A DNA stretch of 64,000 nucleotides from Candidatus Microbacterium colombiense. Its GTDB lineage: Bacteria; Actinomycetota; Actinomycetes; Actinomycetales; Microbacteriaceae. The translations under genes and the position numbers were made by a program. Below the pieces are notes generated by a model, which was not told the DNA's origin, ran no database searches, and saw only the letters and a program-made list of their open reading frames with translations. Positions 25,528-33,995 of the stretch are shown piece after piece. The DNA lies in assembly GCA_029203165.1 (NCBI GenBank), contig CP119308.1:2976001-3040000 (forward strand). Reading direction: 5' to 3'. Numbering within the stretch: position 1 is the stretch's first letter; each line of letters begins with the position of its first letter.

Positions 25528-26345
25528 GCGATCACGTCCCCGTGCCAGAGGAAGTCACCGAGCGGACGGTTCGACCACACGACTTCGATCACGTCGCGAT
25601 CGAGTGCGTTGTCCGATCGCGCGCTGATCTGGACCTGGTGCCAATCCCCGAACAACTCCTCGTAAAGGGGCGACTCGTATCCGGATAGCATCACCACGGC
25701 CGCACACTCGCGAAGCGCGGCAGCCATCTCCCGGTGGTCAGCTTCGGTCATCTCATGGGTGTACCGGGCACCACGTCGCGTCGAGTGCACATAGGGCGGA
25801 TCGACGTAGAGCAGGTTGCCGGCATGGGCTCCGTACTTTTCGATCACCTCGAGCGCGGGACGGCACTCGAGGGAGACGTTCTGCACGCGCTCAGCGGCAG
25901 GCAGGAGCCGGCTCCGGTAGGCGCGCATGTAGGTGCTGAAAGACGCCGAGGTTCCCTGAGGATCCGCGTAGAACCTCCACCCGGTGCGCTTCATCGTCCG
26001 GCTTCGCCCCTGCGTCAGCAACACCCACACCTGCCGAGCGAGCTCGAGATCCGTATCGCCGTCGAGAGCGGCCGCTCTCTCGAGCTCCTCCCGAGAGTGA
26101 GGGGTGAACTCGGCGACGTGGAGCAGCTCCTCCGGACGATCGCGAAGCACCCGCCAGAACGTCATCAGCCGGTGGTCGAGATCGTTGACGACCTCGATCT
26201 TCGATTCAGGCTTTGCCAGCAAGACCGAGAGCGAACCGGCATACGGCTCGATGTACCCCATGTGCTCGGGCATCAGCGCGACGAGATGCTCCGCGATCTG
26301 CTGCTTCGCGCCGAAATACTGCACCGGCGACTTGAGCGCGCTCAT
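25524..26345 (-). CDS. DNA adenine methyltransferase (Dam family, N6)
   Basis: 273 residues. Motif I-like QYFGAKQQI near the start, YIEPYAGSLS (about 31-40) and the catalytic DPPY at 182-185 define an alpha-class D12/Dam-type N6-adenine methyltransferase. Length matches the family. Target site cannot be read but GATC is usual for Dam-type enzymes. With the next gene it may protect phage DNA from host restriction. Overlaps both neighbours by 4 nt. Confidence 0.9.
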   Translation of the reverse strand: MSALKSPVQYFGAKQQIAEHLVALMPEHMGYIEPYAGSLSVLLAKPESKIEVVNDLDHRLMTFWRVLRDRPEELLHVAEFTPHSREELERAAALDGDTDLELARQVWVLLTQGRSRTMKRTGWRFYADPQGTSASFSTYMRAYRSRLLPAAERVQNVSLECRPALEVIEKYGAHAGNLLYVDPPYVHSTRRGARYTHEMTEADHREMAAALRECAAVVMLSGYESPLYEELFGDWHQVQISARSDNALDRDVIEVVWSNRPLGDFLWHGDVIA

Positions 26346-28057
26346 GCTGCCACCGCCAGGAGGAACTCGGCGACGGCGTGCCCGAGATCGCGCGCAGCAG
26401 GCGGCGTGACCGCGTTACCCGCCTGCTTGACCTTGTCGCGCTTCGAGCCGAGGAGCAGGTAGTCACGGGCAAAGCCCATCCCCGCCTGGATCTCGTGCGG
26501 TTCGAGCATCCGGAACCCGGCGTCGTCGATGTCGAGACTGATCGGCGCGCTCGGCTCAATGAGCGACTGGTGGCCGTGCGTGGTGAGCGCTCGAATCGGC
26601 TCGGTCACCGAGGTCGACATCTCCGCTCCGCCCTCGTTGTTCCGCATGACGAGTGCGTGGTGGTTGCCCTCCGCGCTGACCGTGTCGATCGGATGCGTCG
26701 CGGGCTTCGCGACGCCGTGGTTCCGCAGCGGGACCAGCAAGCCGGTCTCGTTGCGGGTCGACTGTGTGCGGATCGGGTCGGCGACGGATGCCGCGCTCTT
26801 GCCCTCCCGGCCCTCTACCGGGATCAGCAGGGACGCATGCGTGCCGCCGGCGACGATCGATGGAAGCTCGCGGGAGACGGGAAGCGACCGGGACGCATCA
26901 GCGCCGGAGACGTGGTTCACGATGAGCGCGTGGTTCGTCGCCGTCGTCACGGTCGGGAGCTCCTCGTTGACGCGCCGCGCGCGGTTCGCGTGGTTGTTCG
27001 TCATCACGAGCGGCGGGATCGCGAGGCCGTGCTCGGCCGTTCCCATCTGTGCAGGCATCGGCGCGTCGAGTCCGGACACCCGCAGGTAGTTCGACCCGGT
27101 GGTCACGCCGTCGTAGGTGTTACCCGCGGCCTTCGCGATAATCGGCGCCCAGTGTCGTTCGATGCCGCGGCGGATCCGCTCGCGAGTCTTCTCGGCGAGC
27201 GGCTTCGCGCGATCGCCGATGCGCAGCGCGGGCAGCGACCAGTCGATGATCGACTCGGCTGCCAGCCATCCAGGCTCGATGACCTGGAAGCACTGCGGGC
27301 ACCGGTAGAGGTACTGTGCGCGGTAGCGCCCCCAGTGCTCGGCCTTCTTGAACGCCTGCACCGCCTGCACCTCACCGTGCTCGGGGCAGACCGCCATGGG
27401 GCGGGTCCACTTCCCGATGTTCGGGCCGGTGACGTCCTTCTTCCGCTTCGCGAGGTCTTCGCGCCACATCACGATGTACATGCGATCGCGGGACTGCGGA
27501 GCCGGGAGCCCGCCGATCTGCGCGTGCATGCTGTTCAACCAGACGAACTGCATCCGGTAGTCGAGCGAGCGCATCGCGAGCTGCCACGCCTCGAACTGAT
27601 CCCACCGGTACGCGTCGACGACGTTCTCAAGGATGATCGCCTGGTAACGGTGATGCTCGGCGAAGCGTGGGATGTCCCACATCGTCGCGCGGGACCGGTT
27701 CGCGGCCTCGTCCGGCCGCGGCGCGGTCCCGTCGAGCTCGAACAGCGCGAGGTCCTCCTGGCGCTGCCGCTTGATACCCTTCGCGATCGAGTGATTCGTG
27801 CACTCCGGCGACCCCCAGAGCACGTGCGTCTTCGGGAAGTACGCCGGGTTCACCTGCGAGATGTCCGCCTGCGAGTGATCCGTCTCCGGGTGGTTGATCT
27901 GGTGAGACTCGATCGCGAGCGCCCAGTGGTTCGCCGCGATAACGACGCGGTAGCCCGCCTCGCGGAGACCTGACGATGAACCGCCGGCACCGCAGAACAG
28001 ATCCGTCACGGTGAGGCCGTTCCAATCGACGGCCGGGGGCGTGTATCCAACGTTCAC
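26342..28057 (-). CDS. DNA C5-cytosine methyltransferase
   Basis: 571 residues. Motif I DLFCGAGGSSSG (19-30), motif IV with Cys86 in SPECTNHS instead of the usual PCQ, ENV at 144-146, QSRDRM at 188-193 and a C-terminal AGNAVTPPAARDLG (motif X). An insert with Cys224, His227, Cys253 and Cys256 looks zinc-binding. Larger than most such enzymes (330-450). The SPEC variant is known among actinophage methylases. It overlaps the adenine methylase gene. Confidence 0.9.
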   Translation of the reverse strand: MNVGYTPPAVDWNGLTVTDLFCGAGGSSSGLREAGYRVVIAANHWALAIESHQINHPETDHSQADISQVNPAYFPKTHVLWGSPECTNHSIAKGIKRQRQEDLALFELDGTAPRPDEAANRSRATMWDIPRFAEHHRYQAIILENVVDAYRWDQFEAWQLAMRSLDYRMQFVWLNSMHAQIGGLPAPQSRDRMYIVMWREDLAKRKKDVTGPNIGKWTRPMAVCPEHGEVQAVQAFKKAEHWGRYRAQYLYRCPQCFQVIEPGWLAAESIIDWSLPALRIGDRAKPLAEKTRERIRRGIERHWAPIIAKAAGNTYDGVTTGSNYLRVSGLDAPMPAQMGTAEHGLAIPPLVMTNNHANRARRVNEELPTVTTATNHALIVNHVSGADASRSLPVSRELPSIVAGGTHASLLIPVEGREGKSAASVADPIRTQSTRNETGLLVPLRNHGVAKPATHPIDTVSAEGNHHALVMRNNEGGAEMSTSVTEPIRALTTHGHQSLIEPSAPISLDIDDAGFRMLEPHEIQAGMGFARDYLLLGSKRDKVKQAGNAVTPPAARDLGHAVAEFLLAVAA

Positions 28058-28389
28058 TTCTTCTGCTCCTCAGCTGCGCCCTTGAGGGGCTGTTGAATCC
28101 CGTGGACCTTCGAGAACGGGATGCGATCGACCCATGAGTGGCCGGTCTCGACGGAGACGCTCGTCTTGTTCACGCGCACGACCTTCCGCCACCAGTGGCC
28201 GTCGTGAACGAAGCCGGCGCCGACGATGTCCTCACGGGTGTAGACGCGGCGAGCGGCCTCCCGTTCGGCGTGCTCGCGCTTCGACTGCTCGAACTCCGCA
28301 GCGCGCTCCGCCTTCACCGCGGCGACCGCGGCGTCGACCGTGCGCTCCGTCTCGGCAGCGCGGCGACGGTACGCCTGCACGCCGCTCAT
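28054..28389 (-). CDS. Hypothetical early protein
   Basis: 111 residues. A helical, charged N-terminus (about 1-48) is followed by a small beta domain with GAGFVHDGHWWRKVVRVN and a VETGHSWVDRIPF segment. It overlaps both neighbours by 4 nt. Conserved-looking domain but not named here. Confidence 0.6.
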   Translation of the reverse strand: MSGVQAYRRRAAETERTVDAAVAAVKAERAAEFEQSKREHAEREAARRVYTREDIVGAGFVHDGHWWRKVVRVNKTSVSVETGHSWVDRIPFSKVHGIQQPLKGAAEEQKK

Positions 28390-29093
28390 TCGTCGTCCTC
28401 GGTGCGGCTCGGCTGGATGAGTGCGGTCCCGCGGAGGATCCCGCCTTCCCAGAAGTCGAGGATCGCGGGGCCGGGACGTCCGGTGGATCCGGTCGTGTAG
28501 GTGATCGTCGGGGTCTCGGTGTGCGCGGTCTGCAGGGTGCGGGCGTCGGCGATGAAGTCGAGCTGCACGGGTGACGGTGCGGCCGACTCAGCGAGGCGGG
28601 CGGCTTCGATGATGCGCCCGACAGGCGGGTACTCGTCCGCCATCAGCGGGGCGTCGAACCGTGCCGACGGCGCAGTCTCGTCGTCCCACTCGCGGTAGAT
28701 GACCGACACCCACCCGACGCGAGACCCGTCGCCGTCGGCGGCGACCGTGAGGAGGAGCGTCGCGATCGGTTCGATCAGCGAGTCCTTCTTCGGGGTGAAG
28801 GTGCGCACGTTCTTCGACGCCCACACCAGTGCTTCACGCGGGAGGACGACGTCGACCGGTTCGACGGGGGCGCGCAACGCGAGGTGCATCTGGTGTACGC
28901 GGTAGCGATCGGTGGAAGCGGCGATCGCGGAGAGACCGTCGGCGGCGATGTGCGCGTGGCAGATCACCCCGTAGACCTCGTTGGTCGCGGCCGCCGCGAG
29001 AAGACCCCTCGCGAGCCAGCCCATGTCGACGGTGGACATCTTCAGTTCGTGGATCACGGCGAGATCCGCCGCGTCGATCATCGTGGTGCTCAT
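28386..29093 (-). CDS. Sliding-clamp-like (DnaN-related) protein
   Basis: 235 residues. AIAASTDRYRVHQMHL (residues 57-71) strongly resembles the TDRYRLA motif of bacterial beta clamps, and the C-terminus ending in a hydrophobic-LIQPSR segment resembles the clamp's final LMPxR strand. It is shorter than a full clamp (about 366), so one of three domains is probably lost. A phage clamp or clamp decoy could help replication; function is inferred. Confidence 0.6.
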   Translation of the reverse strand: MSTTMIDAADLAVIHELKMSTVDMGWLARGLLAAAATNEVYGVICHAHIAADGLSAIAASTDRYRVHQMHLALRAPVEPVDVVLPREALVWASKNVRTFTPKKDSLIEPIATLLLTVAADGDGSRVGWVSVIYREWDDETAPSARFDAPLMADEYPPVGRIIEAARLAESAAPSPVQLDFIADARTLQTAHTETPTITYTTGSTGRPGPAILDFWEGGILRGTALIQPSRTEDDE

Positions 29094-29506
29094 CGGTTCC
29101 TCGTCTCGTTGTCGACGTGCTTGCCGACGTTCATCAGTTCGAAGTGGCGGCGGTTCACGGAGGCCTGGGTGCGCTTGACGTAGTCGACGACGTTCTTCGC
29201 CTGTTCGGCGGCGCGGCGATCTTCCCGAACCTCGTAGTCCGCACGGTCGCGCGCCCGGTAGAGGCCGAAGCCCTTCTCCTGCAGCTCGTCGATGATCTTC
29301 ACGCGACGCGACTCGAAGTCGACGGCGAGGTCGGTGGCCTTGGCGCTGAGGTCGAGGATCGTCTTGTTCATCTCGCGGGAGAGCATCGATAGGTGGTGCA
29401 GCACGCGCGCGATCGTGAGTGGGTCTTCGGCGGACTGCTCCACCAGCGCCTCAGCACGATCACGCTGATCGCGGAACCGCTCGTCGACGTTGTCGTAACC
29501 GTTCAT
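29090..29506 (-). CDS. Coiled-coil early protein
   Basis: 138 residues, almost entirely charged helix with heptad-like spacing. No cysteines, no signal or membrane segment. Overlaps the neighbouring genes by 4 nt. It lies between the recombination and clamp-like genes, so a structural role in replication or recombination is possible. No family recognised. Confidence 0.6.
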   Translation of the reverse strand: MNGYDNVDERFRDQRDRAEALVEQSAEDPLTIARVLHHLSMLSREMNKTILDLSAKATDLAVDFESRRVKIIDELQEKGFGLYRARDRADYEVREDRRAAEQAKNVVDYVKRTQASVNRRHFELMNVGKHVDNETRNR

Positions 29507-30186
29507 CGGCGTCCGCCCTTCTTGCGTGCGGACTTGCGGCGTGCGGCGCGGTTCTCCGCGGGCCGGTAGTCCTGCGGTTCACGACGCGCCGGCGCGGTCG
29601 GCTCCGGTGCCTGCCAGGAGTCGCCGCCGAGCTCGATCAGCCGCTCGTCGATCCGCTTCTTCAGCGGAAGCGTGACGGAGGTCGCTTCGCGGGCTGCGCC
29701 GCGCACGGCTTTCAGATCGGCGATTGTCTCCGCTGCCTCGACGCGAGCAAACCAGTCGACGGCGGCCGTCTGCTCCGGCGCTGCGATAGGCGCGGATGGT
29801 GCGGGGAGCGCGTCGAGATCGTCGGGTTCGCGGCGGTCGCCCAGGATGTCGGCGAACGTCTTGCGCAGTGCTGAGCGCTGGACGTGCGCGCCGAACAGGA
29901 CGTGCGGACGCGCGAACCAGAGTGCACGCCAACCCTCGTCGGCGGGCACAACCTCGTCCCACAACTCGATCGGTTCGGTTGGCTCAACCCAACCGTCGCG
30001 GTAGACGCGTGCGCGTGCCGCGAGCGGATGCTCGCCGTCGGCAAGGTTGAAGATCGCCGGGTGCCAGGTGATGCCGTCGGCGGTGAACTCGACGTTCACG
30101 CCGCGCAGTTGCCCGGTCTTCGTCGCGATGGTGAGGTAGCCCTGCAGGGTCTGCTGGACCGCTTCTTCGGTTACCTCGGTGCTCAT
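29503..30186 (-). CDS. Hypothetical recombination-module protein
   Basis: 227 residues from ATG 30184-30186, overlapping the YqaJ exonuclease by 4 nt. The N-terminal 100 residues are beta-rich (a possible small nucleic-acid-binding fold), the middle helical and the C-terminus strongly basic (Arg/Lys-rich last 25). In YqaJ operons the partner is often a RecT or Erf annealase; this protein has no clear match to either. It may be the partner in a divergent form. Confidence 0.55.
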   Translation of the reverse strand: MSTEVTEEAVQQTLQGYLTIATKTGQLRGVNVEFTADGITWHPAIFNLADGEHPLAARARVYRDGWVEPTEPIELWDEVVPADEGWRALWFARPHVLFGAHVQRSALRKTFADILGDRREPDDLDALPAPSAPIAAPEQTAAVDWFARVEAAETIADLKAVRGAAREATSVTLPLKKRIDERLIELGGDSWQAPEPTAPARREPQDYRPAENRAARRKSARKKGGRR

Positions 30187-31172
30187 GCGGACACCGCCTT
30201 CGGGGGAACGACCCGCAGCGCGGGCTTCGAGTAGGTGACTTGCGGGTAGAGCTTCACGGCGTGTTCCTCGGTCGTCTTCACCGCGGTGCGCGCGGTGTCG
30301 TAGTCGGTGAATCCGTCGGGCTCGGCGGTCGACCATGCGGCCTCGTCGATGACGGTCTTGCGGGCGGGTCGGGCGAGGATCACGGATGAGTCGTCGCCGT
30401 GCTTCCATCCGGTCTTCATCGCGTCGGGGAACTCAGCCGCCAGGAGCTTCTCGAACTCCGCGCGGGCCTTGGCATCTGCTGCTGTCGCGGCGATCGCGGC
30501 GCGCTTCGCGACGATCATCTTCGTCTTCGCGGTTTCGAGTTCGGGGCTGATCTCCTCGACCGGTGCGCCGGCGTCGATCCATGCGAGGAACGCGTCTGCG
30601 GCGGCGACGAGTTCGTCGATGCGGGCCTGGTTGCGCTTCACGATCCGGAACTCCGGATCCGCGGTCGGGGCGGTGCCGTCGGCGCCCATGATCTCCCAGC
30701 CGTAGAGCCACTCGTCCAGGCCGGTGACGTGCATGCCGAACTGCATCTGGTCGTAGTGATCTCTCGGGATCACCCGCTTCGGCGGCTTCCACCCGTGCTT
30801 GTGGTTCTTGACCTCCGCGCCGCGGATGCGCCCATTGGGGAGGATCTGGAAGCCGTCGGGGGTGGCGAGGTGGCGGCGGTTCGCGGCGGCAGCCCAGACG
30901 TGACGGTTGGGGTAGATCTTCGACTCGGTCGCCCACTCGAGATCGGACAGGATCTCCGGCTCGCGGTCGTGGCCGCGCTCGGTGTGCGCGTTGCCGCGGA
31001 ACTTCGAGCCGTTCAGCTTCTCCGACAGGAGGCTGCTCCACGTCGTCGGCGAGAGCTTCGGCACCTCCGATGCGGTCACTCCGTCGGCGCGGGCGTCGAG
31101 CCACTCCACCTCGTTGTCCTGCGACGCGACGCGCACGGCGGTCACGGCGTCGGCGATGATCTGCGGGGTCAT
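30183..31172 (-). CDS. YqaJ-type viral recombinase exonuclease
   Basis: 329 residues of the lambda-exonuclease/PD-(D/E)xK superfamily. ERGHDREPEIL (65-75) is the conserved YqaJ Glu helix; Asp106 in TPDG and Glu120-x-Lys122 in GAEVKNHK complete the metal site. It digests double-stranded ends 5' to 3' to load an annealase. AAGGA stands before the ATG. It lies 9 nt after the preceding gene and overlaps the next by 4 nt. Confidence 0.88.
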   Translation of the reverse strand: MTPQIIADAVTAVRVASQDNEVEWLDARADGVTASEVPKLSPTTWSSLLSEKLNGSKFRGNAHTERGHDREPEILSDLEWATESKIYPNRHVWAAAANRRHLATPDGFQILPNGRIRGAEVKNHKHGWKPPKRVIPRDHYDQMQFGMHVTGLDEWLYGWEIMGADGTAPTADPEFRIVKRNQARIDELVAAADAFLAWIDAGAPVEEISPELETAKTKMIVAKRAAIAATAADAKARAEFEKLLAAEFPDAMKTGWKHGDDSSVILARPARKTVIDEAAWSTAEPDGFTDYDTARTAVKTTEEHAVKLYPQVTYSKPALRVVPPKAVSA

Positions 31173-31181
31173 GGCTGGTCC

Positions 31182-32000
31182 TTAGATGTGGAAGTCGATG
31201 TAGACGAGACGGGTGTTCTCGTCGAGCGATTCGGCGGCGGCGATGAGCGCGCGGATCCAGTCCGCCTCGGTCATGTCGTCGGTGGTCATCCCGAACCAGC
31301 CCTCCGATCCCTGCGCGATCCACTCGAACGTGTCTCCGGACTCGATGACGAGGCCGCGCGGGAACCACCACTCGAGGCGGCGATCGGGGTCTTCGATCGG
31401 GCGGCCGTCGACCGGTTCGGGGCGGCGACTCTGGCCTGATTCGATGTCCGAGAGTGCGGCACGAAGCGCCGTCAACGCGGTGGCGATCGTTTCGCCTTGG
31501 TGGGTGCGGAAGTTCTCCTCCCAGCGGCCGCCGATCGTCCACCAGTCCCAGCGAGCGTCCGGGTTGTCGGTATCGAAGCGGGCGCCGTCCTCGCGGATGG
31601 TGTCCCACTCTTCGATCTCGTGGGCGTACACCTCCTCGTCGCTCCACTCGAGGCGCTTCGGGAACTCGACGAACACGTGCTGGAAGTGGGCCTCGCGCGC
31701 GTGGGGTCGGGCGGCGCGGTATCCGGCCTCGCCAAGAGAGAGCGCCTCGTCGTAGTAGCTATCGCGGTACGAATCGATACTGCGTCGACCCTCGGCGATG
31801 ATGTCGGCTTTCGCTGTCCACCGCTCGACCTCACGGTTCTCGTCGAAGCGTGCGAGCGCCCGGCTCAGGAACTCACCGAGCTCAGCCGACGGCTCGGTCT
31901 CGATGATGGCCTCGAGGGAGAACGGAAGGACGCGAGGTCGCGTCGACGTCTCGACCGATACGGACGGCGGCACGGCCACGGCGGCGATGAAGTGAGTCAT
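31182..32000 (-). CDS. Hypothetical early protein
   Basis: 272 residues from ATG 31998-32000 with AAGGA upstream; 51 in-frame codons before it lack coding character and overlap the preceding gene. Rich in aromatic and acidic residues, with WWTIGGRW and GWFGM segments. Such WWxxGGRW proteins occur in actinophage early operons without known role. Confidence 0.65.
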   Translation of the reverse strand: MTHFIAAVAVPPSVSVETSTRPRVLPFSLEAIIETEPSAELGEFLSRALARFDENREVERWTAKADIIAEGRRSIDSYRDSYYDEALSLGEAGYRAARPHAREAHFQHVFVEFPKRLEWSDEEVYAHEIEEWDTIREDGARFDTDNPDARWDWWTIGGRWEENFRTHQGETIATALTALRAALSDIESGQSRRPEPVDGRPIEDPDRRLEWWFPRGLVIESGDTFEWIAQGSEGWFGMTTDDMTEADWIRALIAAAESLDENTRLVYIDFHI

Positions 32001-32002
32001 GG

Positions 32003-32296
32003 TCAGTCCTTCCCAGGGGTGAACGCGGCTACGAAGATCACCAGGCAGATGAGGATCCCGAGCTCGGCGCCGTTGAAGCTCGGGGGTGCGGCGGCGGCGA
32101 TGCCGCACGGGATGGCGATGCCGATCGAGGTGAAGATCAGCACCCACCGCCACGGGGCGAGCGGCCAGATGGTGCTCGCTGCGGGGATGATCTGTGTCGT
32201 TTCCGTGGTCACGCTCAGATGTGTGGTCGCGGGGCGCGGGGTGAAGAAGTCATCCACCGCTTCCGCGATCGGGTCGGTATCCTGTGTCTGAGGCAT
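32003..32296 (-). CDS. Small membrane protein with two helices
   Basis: 97 residues from the second ATG (32294-32296), which is eight bases from AAAGG; an ATG at 32302 sits too close to it. Two hydrophobic segments at about residues 44-66 and 74-92. It may alter the membrane in lysogens (for example superinfection exclusion), but this is a guess from type only. Confidence 0.6.
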   Translation of the reverse strand: MPQTQDTDPIAEAVDDFFTPRPATTHLSVTTETTQIIPAASTIWPLAPWRWVLIFTSIGIAIPCGIAAAAPPSFNGAELGILICLVIFVAAFTPGKD

Positions 32297-32362
32297 CTGC
32301 ATTGCCTTTCGTTTTCGGTGGGGCGTCCGGTTGCAACGGGCGCCCCGCTTTCGTGTGTGTGG

Positions 32363-33109
32363 TCAGTTCGTGAGGACGCCGGCGCCGAGCCGGATCCGGA
32401 GCTTCTCGACCCCGTGCGGGGTGATGCGGATCTGCGGAGCTGCGGGCTTGAGCTCGTCCGTCTCGCGATCCAGGTACGGGGGCATCGCGCGGACGGTGAG
32501 AAGACCGGCGTCGACGGCGCGGGCGTATGGCGTCCACCGACGCTTTTCGCCGCGGTAGATCCAGCCGAGCTCGTGGAGCTTCTCGAACAGGCGCTGCGGC
32601 CCCATCTCGATCCCGACACGGTTGAGCATCGGGGCGACGTCGCGCACGGCGTAGTCCGTGCCCGCGTCAGCGATCTCGTCCCATGCCTCAGCTCGCGGGG
32701 TGAGCGCGGCGATCTGTTCGTCGCGGCGTGCGACAATCTCCTGCGCCTGGAGCACCGCGCGGGCCATCAGCTGCTCCGGCGTCTCGGGCACGGCGTAGGA
32801 GCCGGTGCGGCGGATGCTCGGCAATACGTCCGACGTGATCCACCGGCGGAAGTCGATGGCGCCGGGCTTGTCGGATCGGATCACGACTTCGTACATGCCC
32901 GCTTCGCTGACGATGTTCGTGAGCTGCGAGCGGCCGGACCGATCCTCGATGGGGTGACTCTGAATCACCCCACCGTCGAGACGGTCAGTGCGGAACTGCG
33001 AGAGACCGAGCACACGGGTCAGGTCGGCGAGGACGAACCACGGGTCACCGTCGACGAGCACCGTGCGCACCTCGGTGCCGGCGTAGTGGAACACCTCGAG
33101 CGGGCTCAT
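32363..33109 (-). CDS. Phage antirepressor (BRO-N and KilAC domains)
   Basis: 248 residues. N-terminal BRO-type domain: FVLADLTRVLGLSQ, then ITSDVLPSIRRTGSY at residues 90-105. C-terminal KilAC domain with the helical and basic pattern including FEKLHELGWIYR. Such proteins relieve repressor action and promote lytic growth. The preceding gene overlaps by 4 nt. It is the fourth gene after the divergent operator region. Confidence 0.88.
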   Translation of the reverse strand: MSPLEVFHYAGTEVRTVLVDGDPWFVLADLTRVLGLSQFRTDRLDGGVIQSHPIEDRSGRSQLTNIVSEAGMYEVVIRSDKPGAIDFRRWITSDVLPSIRRTGSYAVPETPEQLMARAVLQAQEIVARRDEQIAALTPRAEAWDEIADAGTDYAVRDVAPMLNRVGIEMGPQRLFEKLHELGWIYRGEKRRWTPYARAVDAGLLTVRAMPPYLDRETDELKPAAPQIRITPHGVEKLRIRLGAGVLTN

Positions 33110-33384
33110 GCTTCGTCCGCCTCAATGACGTTGATGCCGACCGCGAGGATCGCCAGCACACCGGCGGCGCCGAACAGCGCCACGGCAGGGATGAGGAGCA
33201 GGAGCCCCCAAGGGGCGAGGAACGCGGAGAAGACGATGAGAGCGATCCCCCCTGCGACGTAGCCCGAGACCGCGCCCCATACGATCGGGGTGAATCGACC
33301 GGTCGGGGCAACCGTCCCCACGGTGCCCCGACCCGTCTGGCCCGATACCCCAGCGGGCACCCGGTCCCCAGACCGGGAGATCAT
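33106..33384 (-). CDS. Small membrane protein with two helices
   Basis: 92 residues with a polar, Gly/Thr-rich N-terminus (1-30), then two hydrophobic segments at about 33-57 and 60-84 with a short turn. Overlaps both neighbours by 4 nt. Position between excisionase-like and antirepressor genes; function unknown. Confidence 0.6.
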   Translation of the reverse strand: MISRSGDRVPAGVSGQTGRGTVGTVAPTGRFTPIVWGAVSGYVAGGIALIVFSAFLAPWGLLLLIPAVALFGAAGVLAILAVGINVIEADEA

Positions 33385-33614
33385 GATGCAGCCGCCTCGG
33401 GATCGGTGACGCGCGTTGCGAGCCAGGCGTCGAGGTCTACCGGGTAGAAGACGTTCAGCGCCCCCTGCTTAAAGCGCTTCGGCCCCTCGCCTGCTGCGAG
33501 CAGATTCCGGAAGGTTTGATACGCGAGGCCGCTGTACCTCGCTGCATCTCTCGTGGTCAGCACGGGGCCGCGGCGCGCACCCGAATGCACGGGCGATGTC
33601 TTGCCGCACGTCAT
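33381..33614 (-). CDS. Excisionase/MerR-type DNA-binding protein
   Basis: 77 residues from ATG 33612-33614 (4-nt overlap with the XRE gene). LTTRDAARYSGLAYQTFRNLLAAGEGPKRFKQG...YPVDLDAWL is the helix-turn-helix_17 pattern of phage excisionases. It probably directs excision by the integrase at 35139-36305, or acts as a regulator; both roles are known in the family. Confidence 0.75.
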   Translation of the reverse strand: MTCGKTSPVHSGARRGPVLTTRDAARYSGLAYQTFRNLLAAGEGPKRFKQGALNVFYPVDLDAWLATRVTDPEAAAS

Positions 33615-33862
33615 GCTGCACGCCCGATGGTGAGGAGGTCGTCGAGGCTGCACATCGGGAAGGCCACCTTCAGCCCTGCGATGAACTCGTTCGACGGCAC
33701 GGTCTTGCCCGCGGACACTCGATACAACGTCGAAACATCGACGTTAAGCCGTCGAGCAAGCTCCGCCTCAGACGGAATACCGCTTGCCCGGCGAAGCTCG
33801 TCAAGCTTCTGCCGGTTGAGCACCAGCACCGGGCGAGTTGCGGCTTCGCTACGTGTTTGCAT
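33611..33862 (-). CDS. XRE-family DNA-binding protein (Cro-like)
   Basis: 83 residues from ATG 33860-33862. An XRE helix-turn-helix runs from about residues 17 to 60 (SEAELARRLNVDVSTLYRVSAG). First gene of the leftward operon, divergent from the repressor at 33996, so it is placed like Cro. Upstream ATG 33913 would include poor sequence and the operator region, so the shorter start is preferred. Confidence 0.8.
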   Translation of the reverse strand: MQTRSEAATRPVLVLNRQKLDELRRASGIPSEAELARRLNVDVSTLYRVSAGKTVPSNEFIAGLKVAFPMCSLDDLLTIGRAA

Positions 33863-33903
33863 GGCCGCAACGCTAGACCAATGCAAGCGCCCCCGCAAGC
33901 GAG

Positions 33904-33916
33904 TTGCATGCATGCG
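33904..33916. promoter_or_regulatory. Candidate operator 1
   Basis: TTGCATGCATGCG, an imperfect palindrome sharing the form TTGCA-N4-TGCA with the site at 33961. It lies upstream of the XRE gene. An overlapping GCAA-N5-TTGC repeat sits at 33895-33907. Likely bound by repressor and/or Cro-like protein. Confidence 0.5.
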
Positions 33917-33960
33917 ATTGCGGAACTGCTGATTTTCCGCGTATCAGCTTCGCAAAGACA

Positions 33961-33989
33961 TTGCACGCGTGCACGATCTCAGTTAAGCT
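33961..33989 (+). promoter_or_regulatory. Repressor promoter overlapping operator 2
   Basis: TTGCAC (33961-33966), a 17-base spacer and TAAGCT (33984-33989) form a good sigma-70-type promoter. The 12-base perfect palindrome TGCACGCGTGCA (33962-33973) lies on the -35 and spacer, so the repressor could control itself. Start of transcription would fall at or next to the GTG at 33996, giving a leaderless mRNA. Confidence 0.6.
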
Positions 33990-33995
33990 CCCGAT

